Source: Pacificitalea manganoxidans
GTDB lineage: Bacteria; Pseudomonadota; Alphaproteobacteria; Rhodobacterales; Rhodobacteraceae
Length of the DNA stretch: 64,000 bases
Direction of reading: 5' to 3'
Assembly (NCBI RefSeq): GCF_002504165.1
Contig: NZ_CP021405.1
Span: 1 to 64,000, forward strand
Shown in pieces: positions 25,421-34,653 of the stretch. The translations under genes were made by a program, and so were the position numbers. Every line of letters starts with the position of its first letter. Position 1 is the first letter of the stretch. The notes under the pieces were generated by a model. That model was not told the origin of the DNA. It worked only from the letters and a program-made list of their open reading frames with translations, and made no database searches.

Positions 25421-26437
25421 ATGAGCACCTTTACCCGCAGATCCACACTTGGCCTGATGGGCGGCGCGCTGGCCACGCCGTTCCTTGTCCGGTCGGCCCG
25501 CGCCGGCACGGCTGTCAGCGTCGGCGCGCTGCGTTTCGTCAGCCATGCACCGAGCTACATCGCGCAGGAGCGCGGCTATTTCGCCGAGGCCGGGCTCGAT
25601 GTTGAATTCGATTTCTTCGAGGCGGCGCAGCCGATGGCGGTGGCCATCGCGTCCGGCGATACCGGCTATGCCATGACCGCGATTTCCGGCGGGCTGATTT
25701 CGCTGGCCGAGAAGGGCGTGACCAAGGTCATCGGCGGCGCGCTGTCCGAGGAGAAAGGCATCTCCGGTCAGAAAATCCTCGCCTCCAACGCCGCGTTCGA
25801 AGCCGGGCTGAAAACCCCGGCTGATCTTGACGGTCGCAGCTTTGGCATGACGCAGGCTGGCTCGTCGTTCCATTACATGGGCTCGCGCATCGCCGCCGCC
25901 GAAGGCGTGTCGCTGAAATACAAGCCGCTGCAAAAAACCGGCGCGGTGATCGGCGCGATCAAGTCGGGCCAGATCGATGCGTGGTCCATCGTGCCCCATA
26001 TTGCCAAGCCGCTGGCCGATGCCGGGGCCGTGCAGATCATCGGCGAAGTGGCCGATTACATCCCCGACTATCAGGTCACGACCGTCTTCACCTCGGCCAA
26101 GACCGCAGAAAATGAGACCGAGCAGACCCGCGCCTTCCTACAGGCGCTGTCGCGCGGTGCGGCGGATTTCAACGCAGCGCTCATTGACCAGACCGCCGAT
26201 GAGGCCGAGCGCGAAGCAGTGATCGCCCTGCTCGCCAGCTACGTCTACCCCGATCGCAGCCTCGAAGACGCCCGCGACCCCATCGTCAACGGCGCGATGC
26301 GCATCAACGCCGACATGGCGCTGAACCGCAATTCCGTCATGGACCAGCTCGATTGGTTCAAATCCGAGGATCTCGTCAAATCCTCCATCAGCTACGAAAC
26401 GCTGGTGGACGAAAGCTACGTCGACATCCTGTCCTGA
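25421..26437 (+). CDS. ABC transporter substrate-binding protein (NitT/TauT-type) with Tat-like signal
   Basis: A 338-residue binding protein of the NMT1/SsuA-like class. The N terminus TRRSTLGLMGG matches a twin-arginine signal, with cleavage near SARAG. The mature part has APSYIAQERGYFAEAGLDVEF and a GSSFHYMGSRIAAAEGV loop, typical of this class. GGGAGGAG precedes the ATG. A Tat signal suggests folding in the cytoplasm before export. The ligand is unknown. Confidence 0.87.
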   Translation: MSTFTRRSTLGLMGGALATPFLVRSARAGTAVSVGALRFVSHAPSYIAQERGYFAEAGLDVEFDFFEAAQPMAVAIASGDTGYAMTAISGGLISLAEKGVTKVIGGALSEEKGISGQKILASNAAFEAGLKTPADLDGRSFGMTQAGSSFHYMGSRIAAAEGVSLKYKPLQKTGAVIGAIKSGQIDAWSIVPHIAKPLADAGAVQIIGEVADYIPDYQVTTVFTSAKTAENETEQTRAFLQALSRGAADFNAALIDQTADEAEREAVIALLASYVYPDRSLEDARDPIVNGAMRINADMALNRNSVMDQLDWFKSEDLVKSSISYETLVDESYVDILS

Positions 26438-26443
26438 CCCGGT

Positions 26444-26481
26444 CGGAACGGCGTCGCGGGAGGTCCGCGGTCGCCGTTCCG
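26444..26481 (+). terminator. Stem-loop after the binding-protein gene
   Basis: The outer stem CGGAACGGCG / CGCCGTTCCG (10 bp) and the inner stem CGCGG / CCGCG form one extended hairpin, 6 bases after the SBP stop and 21 before the ATPase start. There is no T-run. Confidence 0.6.
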
Positions 26482-26502
26482 CAAGCCATTGGAAGTCCCC
26501 AC

Positions 26503-27270
26503 ATGGAACTCAGACTCGAAGGGGTCTCGCATCACTATGGTGATGTCGAGGTCATCCGTAATATCGATCTCGCCATTCCCGAAGGCCGGATCGTCTGCAT
26601 CGTCGGGCCTTCGGGCTGTGGCAAATCCACCCTGCTGCGGTTTCTGGGCGGGCTGGAGCGGCCTACCGTCGGGCGCGTCAGTCAGGTGGGCGAGCCGCCA
26701 GCGGATAGCATCAACCCGCTGACCTATGTGTTTCAGGACTTCGCCTTGCTGCCGTGGCGCACGGTGGAGGGCAACATTTCGCTGGTGCTGTCGGATCACG
26801 GTGTGCGCGGCGCGCGGGCCGAGGCGATCATCGCCGATGTGCTGGCCCGCACCAAGCTGAGCGATTTCCGCAAGGCCCTGCCCAAACAGTTGTCGGGCGG
26901 CATGAAACAGCGGGTGGCGATTGCCCGCGCGCTCGCGGTGAACCCCGCGGTTCTGCTGATGGACGAGCCGCTTTCGGCGCTGGACAGCCAGACCCGCGAA
27001 TTGCTGATGGACGATCTGGTCGGGCTGTGGACCCGCGCGCCGTTCACTGCCGTCTACGTCACCCACAACCTCGCCGAAGCGGTGCGGCTGGGGCATCGCA
27101 TCGTCGTGTTGTCCCGTCGCCCCGGCGAGATCTGCGAAATCGTCGAAATCGACACCCCGCTGAACGAGCGCAGGTCTGCCGACCCCGCGTTGGAGCGCAC
27201 GCAAAATCACCTCTGGGCCCTGATGCGGGCCGAGGCCGAGGCCGCCGATATGGAGCTGGTCAATGACTGA
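26503..27270 (+). CDS. ABC transporter ATP-binding protein (SsuB/TauB-like)
   Basis: A 255-residue ATPase: Walker A GPSGCGKST, Q-loop VFQDFALLPWRTV, signature LSGGMKQR, Walker B VLLMDEPLSALD, switch His in THNLAEA. The start at 26503 (MELRLEGV) is the natural domain start; an upstream in-frame extension would overlap the binding-protein gene. It overlaps the permease by 8 bases. Confidence 0.92.
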   Translation: MELRLEGVSHHYGDVEVIRNIDLAIPEGRIVCIVGPSGCGKSTLLRFLGGLERPTVGRVSQVGEPPADSINPLTYVFQDFALLPWRTVEGNISLVLSDHGVRGARAEAIIADVLARTKLSDFRKALPKQLSGGMKQRVAIARALAVNPAVLLMDEPLSALDSQTRELLMDDLVGLWTRAPFTAVYVTHNLAEAVRLGHRIVVLSRRPGEICEIVEIDTPLNERRSADPALERTQNHLWALMRAEAEAADMELVND

Positions 27271-28111
27271 TATCACCGCGCATACCCCGCCCCGCGCTGC
27301 TGCGTCCGCGCCCGCGCCTTCCCCCGCCGCGCGCCCGGTCGAATTCCGTGGCGGCGGTTTCCGCCCCTCCTCCCCCCGGTGGGTCGGGCTGGCGGTTTTC
27401 GTGGCGCTGATCGCGTTTCTGGAATGGGGCACGCGGGTCGGGTTCATCTCGCCCCTGACCGTGCCGCGCCCGTCCGATGTGTTCCTGACCCTGTGGGATC
27501 TAGCGGCCTCTGGCGCGCTCTGGACCAATCTGGGGCCGTCGCTGATGCGGCTGCTGGTCGGCGGCACGCTGGGCGCGACGGTGGGCATCGCCGTCGGCGT
27601 GATGATCGGGCTGTTTTCGGTGGCCCGCGCCGGTCTGGTGCCGCTGGTCGCGGCGCTGTTCCCGATCCCGAAAATCGCGCTGTTGCCGCTTTTCGTGATC
27701 TGGTTCGGCATCGACGAGGCCTCGAAATACGCGCTGATCGCGTTTGGCACCTTTACGCCAACGGTCGTGGCGACCTATGGCGCGGTGGATAACGTCGACC
27801 GCTCGCTCATCCGCATGGGCCAGAGCTTTGGCCTGAAATGGACCACGGTGGTGCTGCGCATCGTGTTGCCAGGCGCGATGCCGGGCATCCTGTCGGGCCT
27901 GCGTGTCAGCCTTGCCATCGCGATCATCCTGCTGGTTGCCGCCGAAATGCTGGGCGCGGAGCACGGCATCGGGGCCTACATCCTGCAGGCGGGCTCGCTC
28001 TATGATCTGGAGCGTCTGTTCGCCGGTGTGACGATCCTGTCGCTTCTGGGCGTGATCCTGTCGGGGGCCGTCGGGATGATCGAGAAGCATCTGCTTGGGT
28101 GGCGCACATGA
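27263..28111 (+). CDS. ABC transporter permease (SsuC/TauC-like)
   Basis: A 282-residue inner-membrane protein with an Ala/Pro-rich N-terminal extension of about 40 residues before the first membrane segment. The coupling loop region shows NVDRSLIRMGQSFGLKWTTV, and the later segment GLRVSLAIAIILLVAAEMLGAEHGIG is typical. It forms the channel with the product of 26503-27270 and overlaps the oxidoreductase start (ATGA). Confidence 0.9.
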   Translation: MTDITAHTPPRAAASAPAPSPAARPVEFRGGGFRPSSPRWVGLAVFVALIAFLEWGTRVGFISPLTVPRPSDVFLTLWDLAASGALWTNLGPSLMRLLVGGTLGATVGIAVGVMIGLFSVARAGLVPLVAALFPIPKIALLPLFVIWFGIDEASKYALIAFGTFTPTVVATYGAVDNVDRSLIRMGQSFGLKWTTVVLRIVLPGAMPGILSGLRVSLAIAIILLVAAEMLGAEHGIGAYILQAGSLYDLERLFAGVTILSLLGVILSGAVGMIEKHLLGWRT

Positions 28112-29364
28112 GCCGCAAGATCGAAAGCGAATACGATGTCATCGTGGCGGGGGGCGGCGCCGGTGGCGTCGGCGCCGCATTGGGCGCGGCCCGCGCCGGG
28201 GCCAAGGTCTGTCTGGTCGAGAAATATGGCTTTCTCGGCGGGGCGGCGACGACCTCGCAGGTGCTGGCCTATTGCGGGTTCTTTCAACAGGGCCGCGAAC
28301 CGGTCAAGGCCGTGGGCGGCGCCGGGGATCTGGTGCTCGACGCGATGCGCGCCATCGGCATGGACGGCGCGGCGCATAATTCGGAAACGACCGGCAACTG
28401 GATCATCCTGCTGAACCCCGAAGGGCTGAAGCTGGCGCTGGACCGGGTGCTGGCCGATCATGGTGTCGATGTGCTGCTGCATTCGCGCGTCGCCGCCGCC
28501 ACCCGCACCGCCAGCCGGATCGAATCCGTCACCGTCGCAGGCATGGAGGGACGCCGCCGCATTGCCGCCGAAGGCTATGTCGATGCCACGGGTGATGCCA
28601 ACCTGTCGCTGGTGGCCGGGGTCACCATGCGCGAGGGCGACGATCAAGGCCGGTTGCAGGCCGTCTCCGCCCCCATCCGCATCGGCGGGCTGGACCCGAA
28701 CGTGCCGTTCGACCGCGACGCGATCCGCGCGGCGATCCAGCGCTACAATGTGGACGGGGCGTTTCCCATTACCCGCGACGATGGCGGCATCTACACCCGC
28801 ATTCCCGGCACCGGCGATATGTGGTGGATGATCATCGACCTGCCACTGAGCGATCTGGGCTCCGGCGCGTTCACATGGGCGGAGCAGCGCGCGCGGGCCA
28901 TGGCGCATGACTATGTGGAGATGCTGCGCCAGCATGTGCCGGGATTCGAGCGCTGCTATCTGGCACAGACCGGGCCGCAGATCGGCATCCGCGAAAGCCG
29001 CCACCCGGCAACCCGCTACGAGGTGACGGGCCATGACCTGACCTCCGGGCGGCAACGTTCTGACAGCGTCGCCCGCGCCGCGTGGCCGGCGGAGTTGCAT
29101 GGCGAGGCGGGCAAGCCCGTCTATCATTCCGTGGGCGGGCCGGGCTATGCCTCCGTCCCGCTCGACAGTTTGCGGGTGCGCGGGCTTGATAACCTGTGGC
29201 TTGCGGGCCGGGTCGTGGGCGCCGATCCCTTTGCCTATGGCTCGCTGCGGGTGATGGGCACGGCCTTCGCCACGGGGGAGGCATCGGGCATCGCGGCGGC
29301 CTTGGGCGCCGAAGATGGCGAAACCGTCGGCGCGGAGGTGCGCCGTCTGGGCGGGCTGACCTGA
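28108..29364 (+). CDS. FAD-dependent oxidoreductase (PF12831-type)
   Basis: A 418-residue flavoprotein. The N-terminal dinucleotide motif is VAGGGAGGVGAALGAARAGA, followed by VEKYGFLGGAAT. The C-terminal flavin motif is NLWLAGRVVGADPFAYGSLRVMGT, with GEASG after it. ATG 28108 overlaps the permease stop, so it is translationally coupled to the ABC set. It probably oxidises the imported substrate or an intermediate, with the AroE-like dehydrogenase as the other enzyme of the unit. The substrate is unknown. Confidence 0.85.
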   Translation: MSRKIESEYDVIVAGGGAGGVGAALGAARAGAKVCLVEKYGFLGGAATTSQVLAYCGFFQQGREPVKAVGGAGDLVLDAMRAIGMDGAAHNSETTGNWIILLNPEGLKLALDRVLADHGVDVLLHSRVAAATRTASRIESVTVAGMEGRRRIAAEGYVDATGDANLSLVAGVTMREGDDQGRLQAVSAPIRIGGLDPNVPFDRDAIRAAIQRYNVDGAFPITRDDGGIYTRIPGTGDMWWMIIDLPLSDLGSGAFTWAEQRARAMAHDYVEMLRQHVPGFERCYLAQTGPQIGIRESRHPATRYEVTGHDLTSGRQRSDSVARAAWPAELHGEAGKPVYHSVGGPGYASVPLDSLRVRGLDNLWLAGRVVGADPFAYGSLRVMGTAFATGEASGIAAALGAEDGETVGAEVRRLGGLT

Positions 29365-29513
29365 CCCGCAGGCAGCCCTGCCCGCGCCACGTAGTTGGCG
29401 GCGGTTTCGGGATCGGGCACCGTTGATGCATCCAGATAGGCGCGCACGATCTGCGCGTCTTCGGGGTGATCCGCATCGGCGGGGCGGGCAGCTGCCACGG
29501 TGGGATCGGTCAT
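29365..29513 (-). pseudogene. 5' remnant of an NTF2/SnoaL-like gene
   Basis: From ATG 29513 the minus strand encodes about 45 protein-like residues (AQIVRAYLDASTVPDPETAA then NYVAR) resembling the start of small NTF2/SnoaL-fold proteins, normally about 120-150 residues. The similarity stops where the frame meets the end of the FAD oxidoreductase gene. It then continues only as antisense of that gene. This looks like a gene cut off by a deletion or rearrangement. Identification is by recognition of the pattern only. Confidence 0.5.
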
Positions 29514-29806
29514 GTGGCGGCTCCGGCAGCGCGGTTGCACCGCCCGGCCTGAGACGCACGGGTTCAAATGGCGGATGGGGGTCTGGCGCAGGCAAGGCTG
29601 GCGCCGCCACATGCCCCCACGCCCAGCCAATGGCGAGGTGGGGAGCATGTGAGATACGCTATTTCCGGACACGCGCCCCACGTCTGGAAGCCGTAGCCCC
29701 ATGGCATGACACTAAACCGGACACTCGTGACTGAACGCGCATTCTTTAGCGCCAAATCGTTGCAGAATTATTTGAAAATTGCGAAATCGGGCGGAAATAT
29801 GGCTTT
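29514..29806. other. Non-coding spacer with a short direct repeat
   Basis: No gene is seen. CCGGACACGCG (29665-29675) and CCGGACACTCG (29717-29727) form a near-identical direct repeat 52 bases apart. The last ~80 bases are AT-rich. A remnant of a mobile element is possible but unproven. Confidence 0.35.
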
Positions 29807-31450
29807 TTACCACCCTGCGCCAGAGCCACGCATCACAGCTTCAACTTCAGGTGGCACATGGTCGGTGCCATGACGGGCCACGATCAGCTCATAGGGCCGG
29901 GCGAGCAGTCGGCGCTGGTGCAACGATTCGTTGAACAGCCGGACGGAGGCGAAGGTGACATTGCGCAGCAGCGCCGAAATCTGGACCGGGGTCATCGCCT
30001 CGATAAAGCGGGCCAGCGCGTCATGCGGTTGCAGATCAGCAGGCGGCGTATAGTAAAGCGAGAACAGGACAAGGTTGCGCGGATCGCGGGTGAACAGATC
30101 CCGGATCAGCGTCATGTCCTCCCCCCGCGCGCCGCCGCGCACGGCCAGCGCCTGACAGATCATCACCAGCGTATAGAGATGGAATTGCCCGCCAGAGCCG
30201 GTGAACCCAAGCGCCTTGCGGAAATGGGCAAGACCCCGGTCGGCATCGCCGTTCCACATATGCATCTGCCCCATCAGCGCGCAGGCCGCGCCAAAGGCCG
30301 TCGCCTCGTCAAAGGCGCGGGACGCGATGGCAAAGGCCTCGGGCCGGGCATCGGTTTCACAAAACCACAGGATCTTGGCCGCGGTCATGGTCTGGATCGG
30401 GTTGTCGCGCAGACCGGGCAACGCGCGCCGCACCAGCGAAGACATTTCGGCCATGTCTTGCGCGCGGGGGTCGCCCTCGGACAGCACCTCGATCCCGTTA
30501 ATGATGTATTTGGTGTGCAGCGCCGTCGCGAGTAGCAACTGATTGCGGGGGCAATCGGGGTTGCTCTTCAGCAATCCGCGCAGGCGGGTTTCATTCTCGC
30601 GCCATGTGTATTCGGGGCGGCCCACGGCCTCGGCGGCCCGGTGCAGGGCGACGGCGGTTGGCACATCGGCCAGTTCCCGGTTCCATTCCTCCGACAGCCG
30701 CTCCCACAGCTTTTGCTGGGCGGTTTCGGCGCAACTGCGGGCAAAGGCGCGCAGGGCGGGGTCGGCGGGATCGTCAGTGCCGGTGCTGTGGCGACCCAGC
30801 AAAATACCTTCGTCCTGCCCAATCCGATGCAGCAGCACGGCCACGGCGAGCCGGTCGTCGATCTCCAGAAACGACATATCAAGCCGGAACACCCCGTCGG
30901 GCACGTCAAAGCTGCGGCGCGAGCGCAGGTTCACGGTGCCATAGGGCGCGGCGGGCGGCTCTGCGAAGACCGTTATCAGATCCTCGCGCAGCGCATCGCA
31001 GACGCTGCGCGCCGCGGCGGCAAATCGGGTGCAATCGTCCAGCCCCGTGACCGGCCCCATCACGATCGGGCCGCGTCCCGGTCCGGCATCGGCGGCGGCG
31101 TCCGCGCGGGCGTCAGGCGTGGCATCGGCATGCGCCGCGCTTTCGCCGATCCATTCATAGCCCTGCCCGTAATGGGTCTGGATATATTGCGGCGCATGCG
31201 CGCTGTCGCGCAGCTTCCGGCGCAGGCGGTTCACGAGATAGTCGATATTGCGGTCGTTCTTTTCCGACCCCTCCCCCGAAATCGCGTCCAGCAGCATGTC
31301 CCGGCTCAGGACCACGCGGTGATGGCTGTGCAGATAGGCCAGAAGTCGCCGTTCGGAGCGGGTGAACCGGATCACGGCACCGGACCCGTCGGTTGCGCTG
31401 CTGAAACCGGCGTCGAATACCAGCGGTCCGATAGGTTTGAATTCGGTCAA
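29807..31450 (-). CDS. OmpR-type winged-helix regulator with a large helical-repeat C-terminal region
   Basis: A 547-residue protein. The N-terminal ~105 residues form a Trans_reg_C winged helix: FTRSERRLLAYLHSH, NDRNIDYLVNRLRRKLRD and IQTHYGQGYEWIG. There is no receiver domain and no membrane segment. An Ala/Asp-rich linker, a mixed domain and a C-terminal region with TPR-like helical repeats (about residues 270-520) follow, giving a CadC/HilA-like one-component arrangement. The start appears to be TTG 31450, since the winged-helix fold begins almost at once and the next Met is inside it. It lies downstream of the TRAP genes on the same strand and may regulate them. Confidence 0.8.
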   Translation of the reverse strand: MTEFKPIGPLVFDAGFSSATDGSGAVIRFTRSERRLLAYLHSHHRVVLSRDMLLDAISGEGSEKNDRNIDYLVNRLRRKLRDSAHAPQYIQTHYGQGYEWIGESAAHADATPDARADAAADAGPGRGPIVMGPVTGLDDCTRFAAAARSVCDALREDLITVFAEPPAAPYGTVNLRSRRSFDVPDGVFRLDMSFLEIDDRLAVAVLLHRIGQDEGILLGRHSTGTDDPADPALRAFARSCAETAQQKLWERLSEEWNRELADVPTAVALHRAAEAVGRPEYTWRENETRLRGLLKSNPDCPRNQLLLATALHTKYIINGIEVLSEGDPRAQDMAEMSSLVRRALPGLRDNPIQTMTAAKILWFCETDARPEAFAIASRAFDEATAFGAACALMGQMHMWNGDADRGLAHFRKALGFTGSGGQFHLYTLVMICQALAVRGGARGEDMTLIRDLFTRDPRNLVLFSLYYTPPADLQPHDALARFIEAMTPVQISALLRNVTFASVRLFNESLHQRRLLARPYELIVARHGTDHVPPEVEAVMRGSGAGW

Positions 31451-31570
31451 GACAAGGCTCGCAACTCTGAAACGGTGCCCGCATCATATGGATTTCGCGG
31501 ACAAGTTCCAGTTCGCGCTGCGCGGGAATGTGCAGGGGCTTTCCGTGCCGGGGGCACGAGTGCGCAAGCG

Positions 31571-31598
31571 GGGGCGGCGCATTCCGGCGCGCCGCCCC
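31571..31598 (-). terminator. Hairpin after the TRAP operon
   Basis: A 10-bp stem GGGGCGGCGC / GCGCCGCCCC with an 8-base loop, 15 bases beyond the DctP stop on the minus strand. It is likely the end of the TRAP transcript; no T-run. Confidence 0.55.
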
Positions 31599-31613
31599 GC
31601 GATGGAGGCGTGC

Positions 31614-32663
31614 TTAGCGCGCCGCATCCTCATATTCGGCGTCGAGTTCGGTTTCGCAGGTGGCGACGGCCTGGGTTGCGGCGTCGATCCAGTCGCGGCC
31701 AAACTGCTCCTCATACCATGTCCAGACCGGCTGCGCGGCGTCCTGAAACGCGGCTTTTTCCTCGGGTGTCGGGCTGTAGACCTCCCCCCCCGCGGCGCGG
31801 AACGTGTCAAATGCTTCGACGGATTTCAGCTTTGGCAGTTGCCGGGCGGTCCATTTCAATTCCTGAAACCCGTCATAGACGATGCGTTTCTGGGCGTCGT
31901 CGAGTGCTTGGAACGTGCCTTCGTTGATCCACCACAGCGCGCCCATATAGGCGTGACCGTCTAGGATGATGTATTTCAGATGATCCTCGAACCCCATGCC
32001 CACGATATCGGTGATGCCGTTCTTGGTGCCCTCGACCACCCCGGTGCCGAGCGAGGTGTAGACCTCCGGCCATGCGATGGGGGTGGGCGATCCGCCAAGC
32101 GCCTCGACCAGTTGCACCTGCACATCGGCGGCAATGGTGCGCAGCTTCAGCCCGGCGACGTCAGCGGGGGTCTTTACCTGTTTGTCGGTGGTCGCGATGT
32201 TGCGCCAGCCGCCGGTATTCGACATGGCCATCAGCCGCACCGCGCCGACATCGGTCAGCACCGCGTCGCGCAGTTGCGCCTTGAGCGGGCCGTCGAACAC
32301 GCATTCGGCCACGCGGTCATTAGGGAACAGATAGGGCAGGTCCAGAAACTGCGCCGGGGGATACCAGCCCGCGAGCCCGCCATTGGTGGTCATGAAAATG
32401 TCGAGCCGCCCGTCCAGCAGCGCCTCGGAACATTCGTCGGCATTGGAACAGAACCGCCCGTTGGGGTAGATCTCGACCGACAGCGCACCGTTCGAGGCGC
32501 TTTCGACGTGGTTCTTGAACACTTGGCTGCCAGCGAAATCCTCGTCCTCCTCCGGACCGAGGGTCGCGATCTTCAGCACGATGGGATCGTCCTGCGCCAG
32601 CGCGGGCGCGGTCAATGCGCTCCAGCCGAGCAGCGCGGCGGTCAGGGCGTGAAATCGGGTCAT
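31614..32663 (-). CDS. dctP: TRAP transporter substrate-binding protein (DctP family)
   Basis: A 349-residue periplasmic protein with a Sec signal peptide (cleavage after ALA in TAPALAQDD). It has DctP features: KIATLGPEEDED, VEIYPNGRF, GLKLRT and WPEVYTSLGTGVVEGTKNG. The conserved Arg that binds carboxylates is probably in GLKLRT. AGGAGGA lies 7 bases before the ATG. It is the last gene of the operon order small permease, large permease, binding protein. Substrates are usually carboxylates or sugar acids; not assigned here. Confidence 0.92.
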   Translation of the reverse strand: MTRFHALTAALLGWSALTAPALAQDDPIVLKIATLGPEEDEDFAGSQVFKNHVESASNGALSVEIYPNGRFCSNADECSEALLDGRLDIFMTTNGGLAGWYPPAQFLDLPYLFPNDRVAECVFDGPLKAQLRDAVLTDVGAVRLMAMSNTGGWRNIATTDKQVKTPADVAGLKLRTIAADVQVQLVEALGGSPTPIAWPEVYTSLGTGVVEGTKNGITDIVGMGFEDHLKYIILDGHAYMGALWWINEGTFQALDDAQKRIVYDGFQELKWTARQLPKLKSVEAFDTFRAAGGEVYSPTPEEKAAFQDAAQPVWTWYEEQFGRDWIDAATQAVATCETELDAEYEDAAR

Positions 32664-32705
32664 GGGGCATCCTCCTATCTGCGTCCCGCCTGATTTAGCG
32701 GCGTT

Positions 32706-34007
32706 TCATAACAATCCCATGATGCGCGGCAAAAACAACACCGGCGCGGGCCACAGCGTGATGACAAAGATCACCGCGATTTCCACCGCCAGAAACGGCA
32801 ACAGCGCGCGGGCGATGGTCTCCACCCGCTCGCCGGAAATCGACGAGGCCGCGAACAGCACCAGTCCCATAGGCGGCGTCGCCAGCCCCACGGTGACATT
32901 GACGCACATGACGATGGCGAAATGCACCGGATCGACGCCCAGTTGATCGACATAGACCTCGCTCAGGATCGGGCCAAGGATCAGGATCGCCGGACCCGCG
33001 TCCAGAAACATCCCCACGATCAGCAGAAGGATGTTCAGCACGATCAATAGCAGCAACCGGTTCTGCGTCAGCCCCAGCATCAGATCGGCCAGCATCTGTG
33101 CCGCGCCGACCTGATCCGCGACCCAGCCAAAGGCTTTCGCCGCCCCGATCAGCAGCAAGATCACCCCCGAGGCCACCGCCGCGCGGGTGAACACCGCGCC
33201 CAATTCCGCCAGCCGAATTTCCCGCAGCACGAAGACCGCGACGACTAAGGCATAGGCCGCGGCGATGCCTGCGGCCTCGGTCGGGGTGAATAGGCCCGAC
33301 AGGATGCCGCCCAACAGGATCACCGGCGTCAGCAAGGCCCAGATCGTGCGCCGCCCGGCTTGGCCCACTTCACGCAGGGTGGCGCGGCGGTTGGCAACGG
33401 GGAAGTCATAGCGCCGCGCATAAAGCCACGTCACGCCCATCAGCCCTGCGCCAATCATCAGCCCCGGCACGATGCCGCCCGCAAACAGCGCCGCTGGCGA
33501 CACGCCCATGATGAACGCATAGATGATCATGATCCCCGAGGGCGGGATGATCGGCCCGATCACCGAACTGGCGGCGGTGACGGCGGCGGCAAAGCGGCGG
33601 GTGTAGCCCTGCCGCTCCATCTCCGGCACCAGCATCGAGCCAAGCGCCGAGGTGTCCGCCACAGCCGAGCCGGACAGCCCCGCAAACAGCACGGAACTCA
33701 GGATATTCACATGCGCCAGCCCGCCGCGCAGATGTCCGATCAGGGTCTGCGAAAACGCCACCAGCCGCCGGGTGATGCCGCCGGTATTCATCAATTCCCC
33801 CGCGAGGATGAACATCGGCAGCGCCATCAGCGGCACCGACGACATCCCCGACCAGATCTGACTGACGACGGAATTGAGATCGCGCGCGTCGAAGTCGCCG
33901 CCCAGATCCAGCACCATCACCAGCCCGGTCGCGCCGATCAGCCCGAACACCACCGGCACCGACAGCGCCAGCGCCAGCAGGAAGATCCACAAGAAAGCCA
34001 CCTGCAT
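32706..34007 (-). CDS. dctM: TRAP transporter large permease (DctM family)
   Basis: A 433-residue polytopic protein with about 11-12 hydrophobic segments. Family markers are MALPMFILAGELMNTGGITRR near residue 60, GLSGSAVADTSALGSML, IPPSGIMIIYA, and VTVGLATPPMG near the end. It catalyses sodium-coupled uptake with the small subunit and binding protein. It starts 4 bases after the small permease stop. Confidence 0.93.
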   Translation of the reverse strand: MQVAFLWIFLLALALSVPVVFGLIGATGLVMVLDLGGDFDARDLNSVVSQIWSGMSSVPLMALPMFILAGELMNTGGITRRLVAFSQTLIGHLRGGLAHVNILSSVLFAGLSGSAVADTSALGSMLVPEMERQGYTRRFAAAVTAASSVIGPIIPPSGIMIIYAFIMGVSPAALFAGGIVPGLMIGAGLMGVTWLYARRYDFPVANRRATLREVGQAGRRTIWALLTPVILLGGILSGLFTPTEAAGIAAAYALVVAVFVLREIRLAELGAVFTRAAVASGVILLLIGAAKAFGWVADQVGAAQMLADLMLGLTQNRLLLLIVLNILLLIVGMFLDAGPAILILGPILSEVYVDQLGVDPVHFAIVMCVNVTVGLATPPMGLVLFAASSISGERVETIARALLPFLAVEIAVIFVITLWPAPVLFLPRIMGLL

Positions 34008-34011
34008 CGCG

Positions 34012-34653
34012 CTACTCCCCCAATCCCTGCGACGGGGGCGTGCCCCGCGCGGGCGTATCGCCGCCCCGGCGCGGCAGCGGCGCGGCGCGCGTCGGGGCGA
34101 TCAGGTGATCCAGCGTGCCAAGGATCTGTTCCAGCACCATCAGCAGCGTCAGCGACAGCATCACCGGCATGACGATGTAGACCCAGCGCCATTCGATGTT
34201 CAGCACCGGGATTTTGATCGGCGCGCGAAACGGACGGATGCTGGTCAAATCAATGCCCGTCAGCGCGCTCAGCCCGCGCCCCCATGCGCCCGGATCTATG
34301 CCCACCTTGCGCAATGTCAGATCCAGCCCGATGGTAAGGATCAGCGCCACGGCCAGATGCACCCCCAGCCGCAGCACCATTGCGGCGCGGGGCGGCAGCG
34401 CATCGGGCAGCATATCCAGCGCCACATTGGCGCGGCGGCGATAGGCCACCGGCGCGGCGAGAAAGGCCAGCGCAGGCAGCAGCACGAGGATCAGCTTTTC
34501 GGTCCACGGCGCCGACAGGCCGGTCAATCGCGCCGCCACGGTCAGGCAAACCACGACCAGCATCGCGGCGATGGTCAGCCCGCAGAGCGGAACCAGAACG
34601 GCCTCGATCCAGCGGTTGACGCGGGCCAGCGCGCGCCGCGCCGCGCCTAGCAT
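34012..34653 (-). CDS. dctQ: TRAP transporter small permease (DctQ family)
   Basis: About 213 residues from ATG 34653, with four hydrophobic segments and the DctQ pattern (VNRWIEAVLVPLCGLTIAAM, WTEKLILVLLPALAFLAAPVAYRR). A longer frame to 34764 adds a Gly/Arg-rich stretch that does not look natural, so the inner ATG is preferred. The ribosome site is weak and the start is uncertain. The C-terminal tail (about 25 residues, PLPRRGGDTP...) is low complexity. The divergent dGTPase gene starts at 34888. Confidence 0.82.
   Translation of the reverse strand: MLGAARRALARVNRWIEAVLVPLCGLTIAAMLVVVCLTVAARLTGLSAPWTEKLILVLLPALAFLAAPVAYRRRANVALDMLPDALPPRAAMVLRLGVHLAVALILTIGLDLTLRKVGIDPGAWGRGLSALTGIDLTSIRPFRAPIKIPVLNIEWRWVYIVMPVMLSLTLLMVLEQILGTLDHLIAPTRAAPLPRRGGDTPARGTPPSQGLGE

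Noticed and set aside
29665-29727. Insertion-sequence ends
   Set aside because: Only an 11-base direct repeat is seen, with no transposase fragment or terminal inverted repeats.
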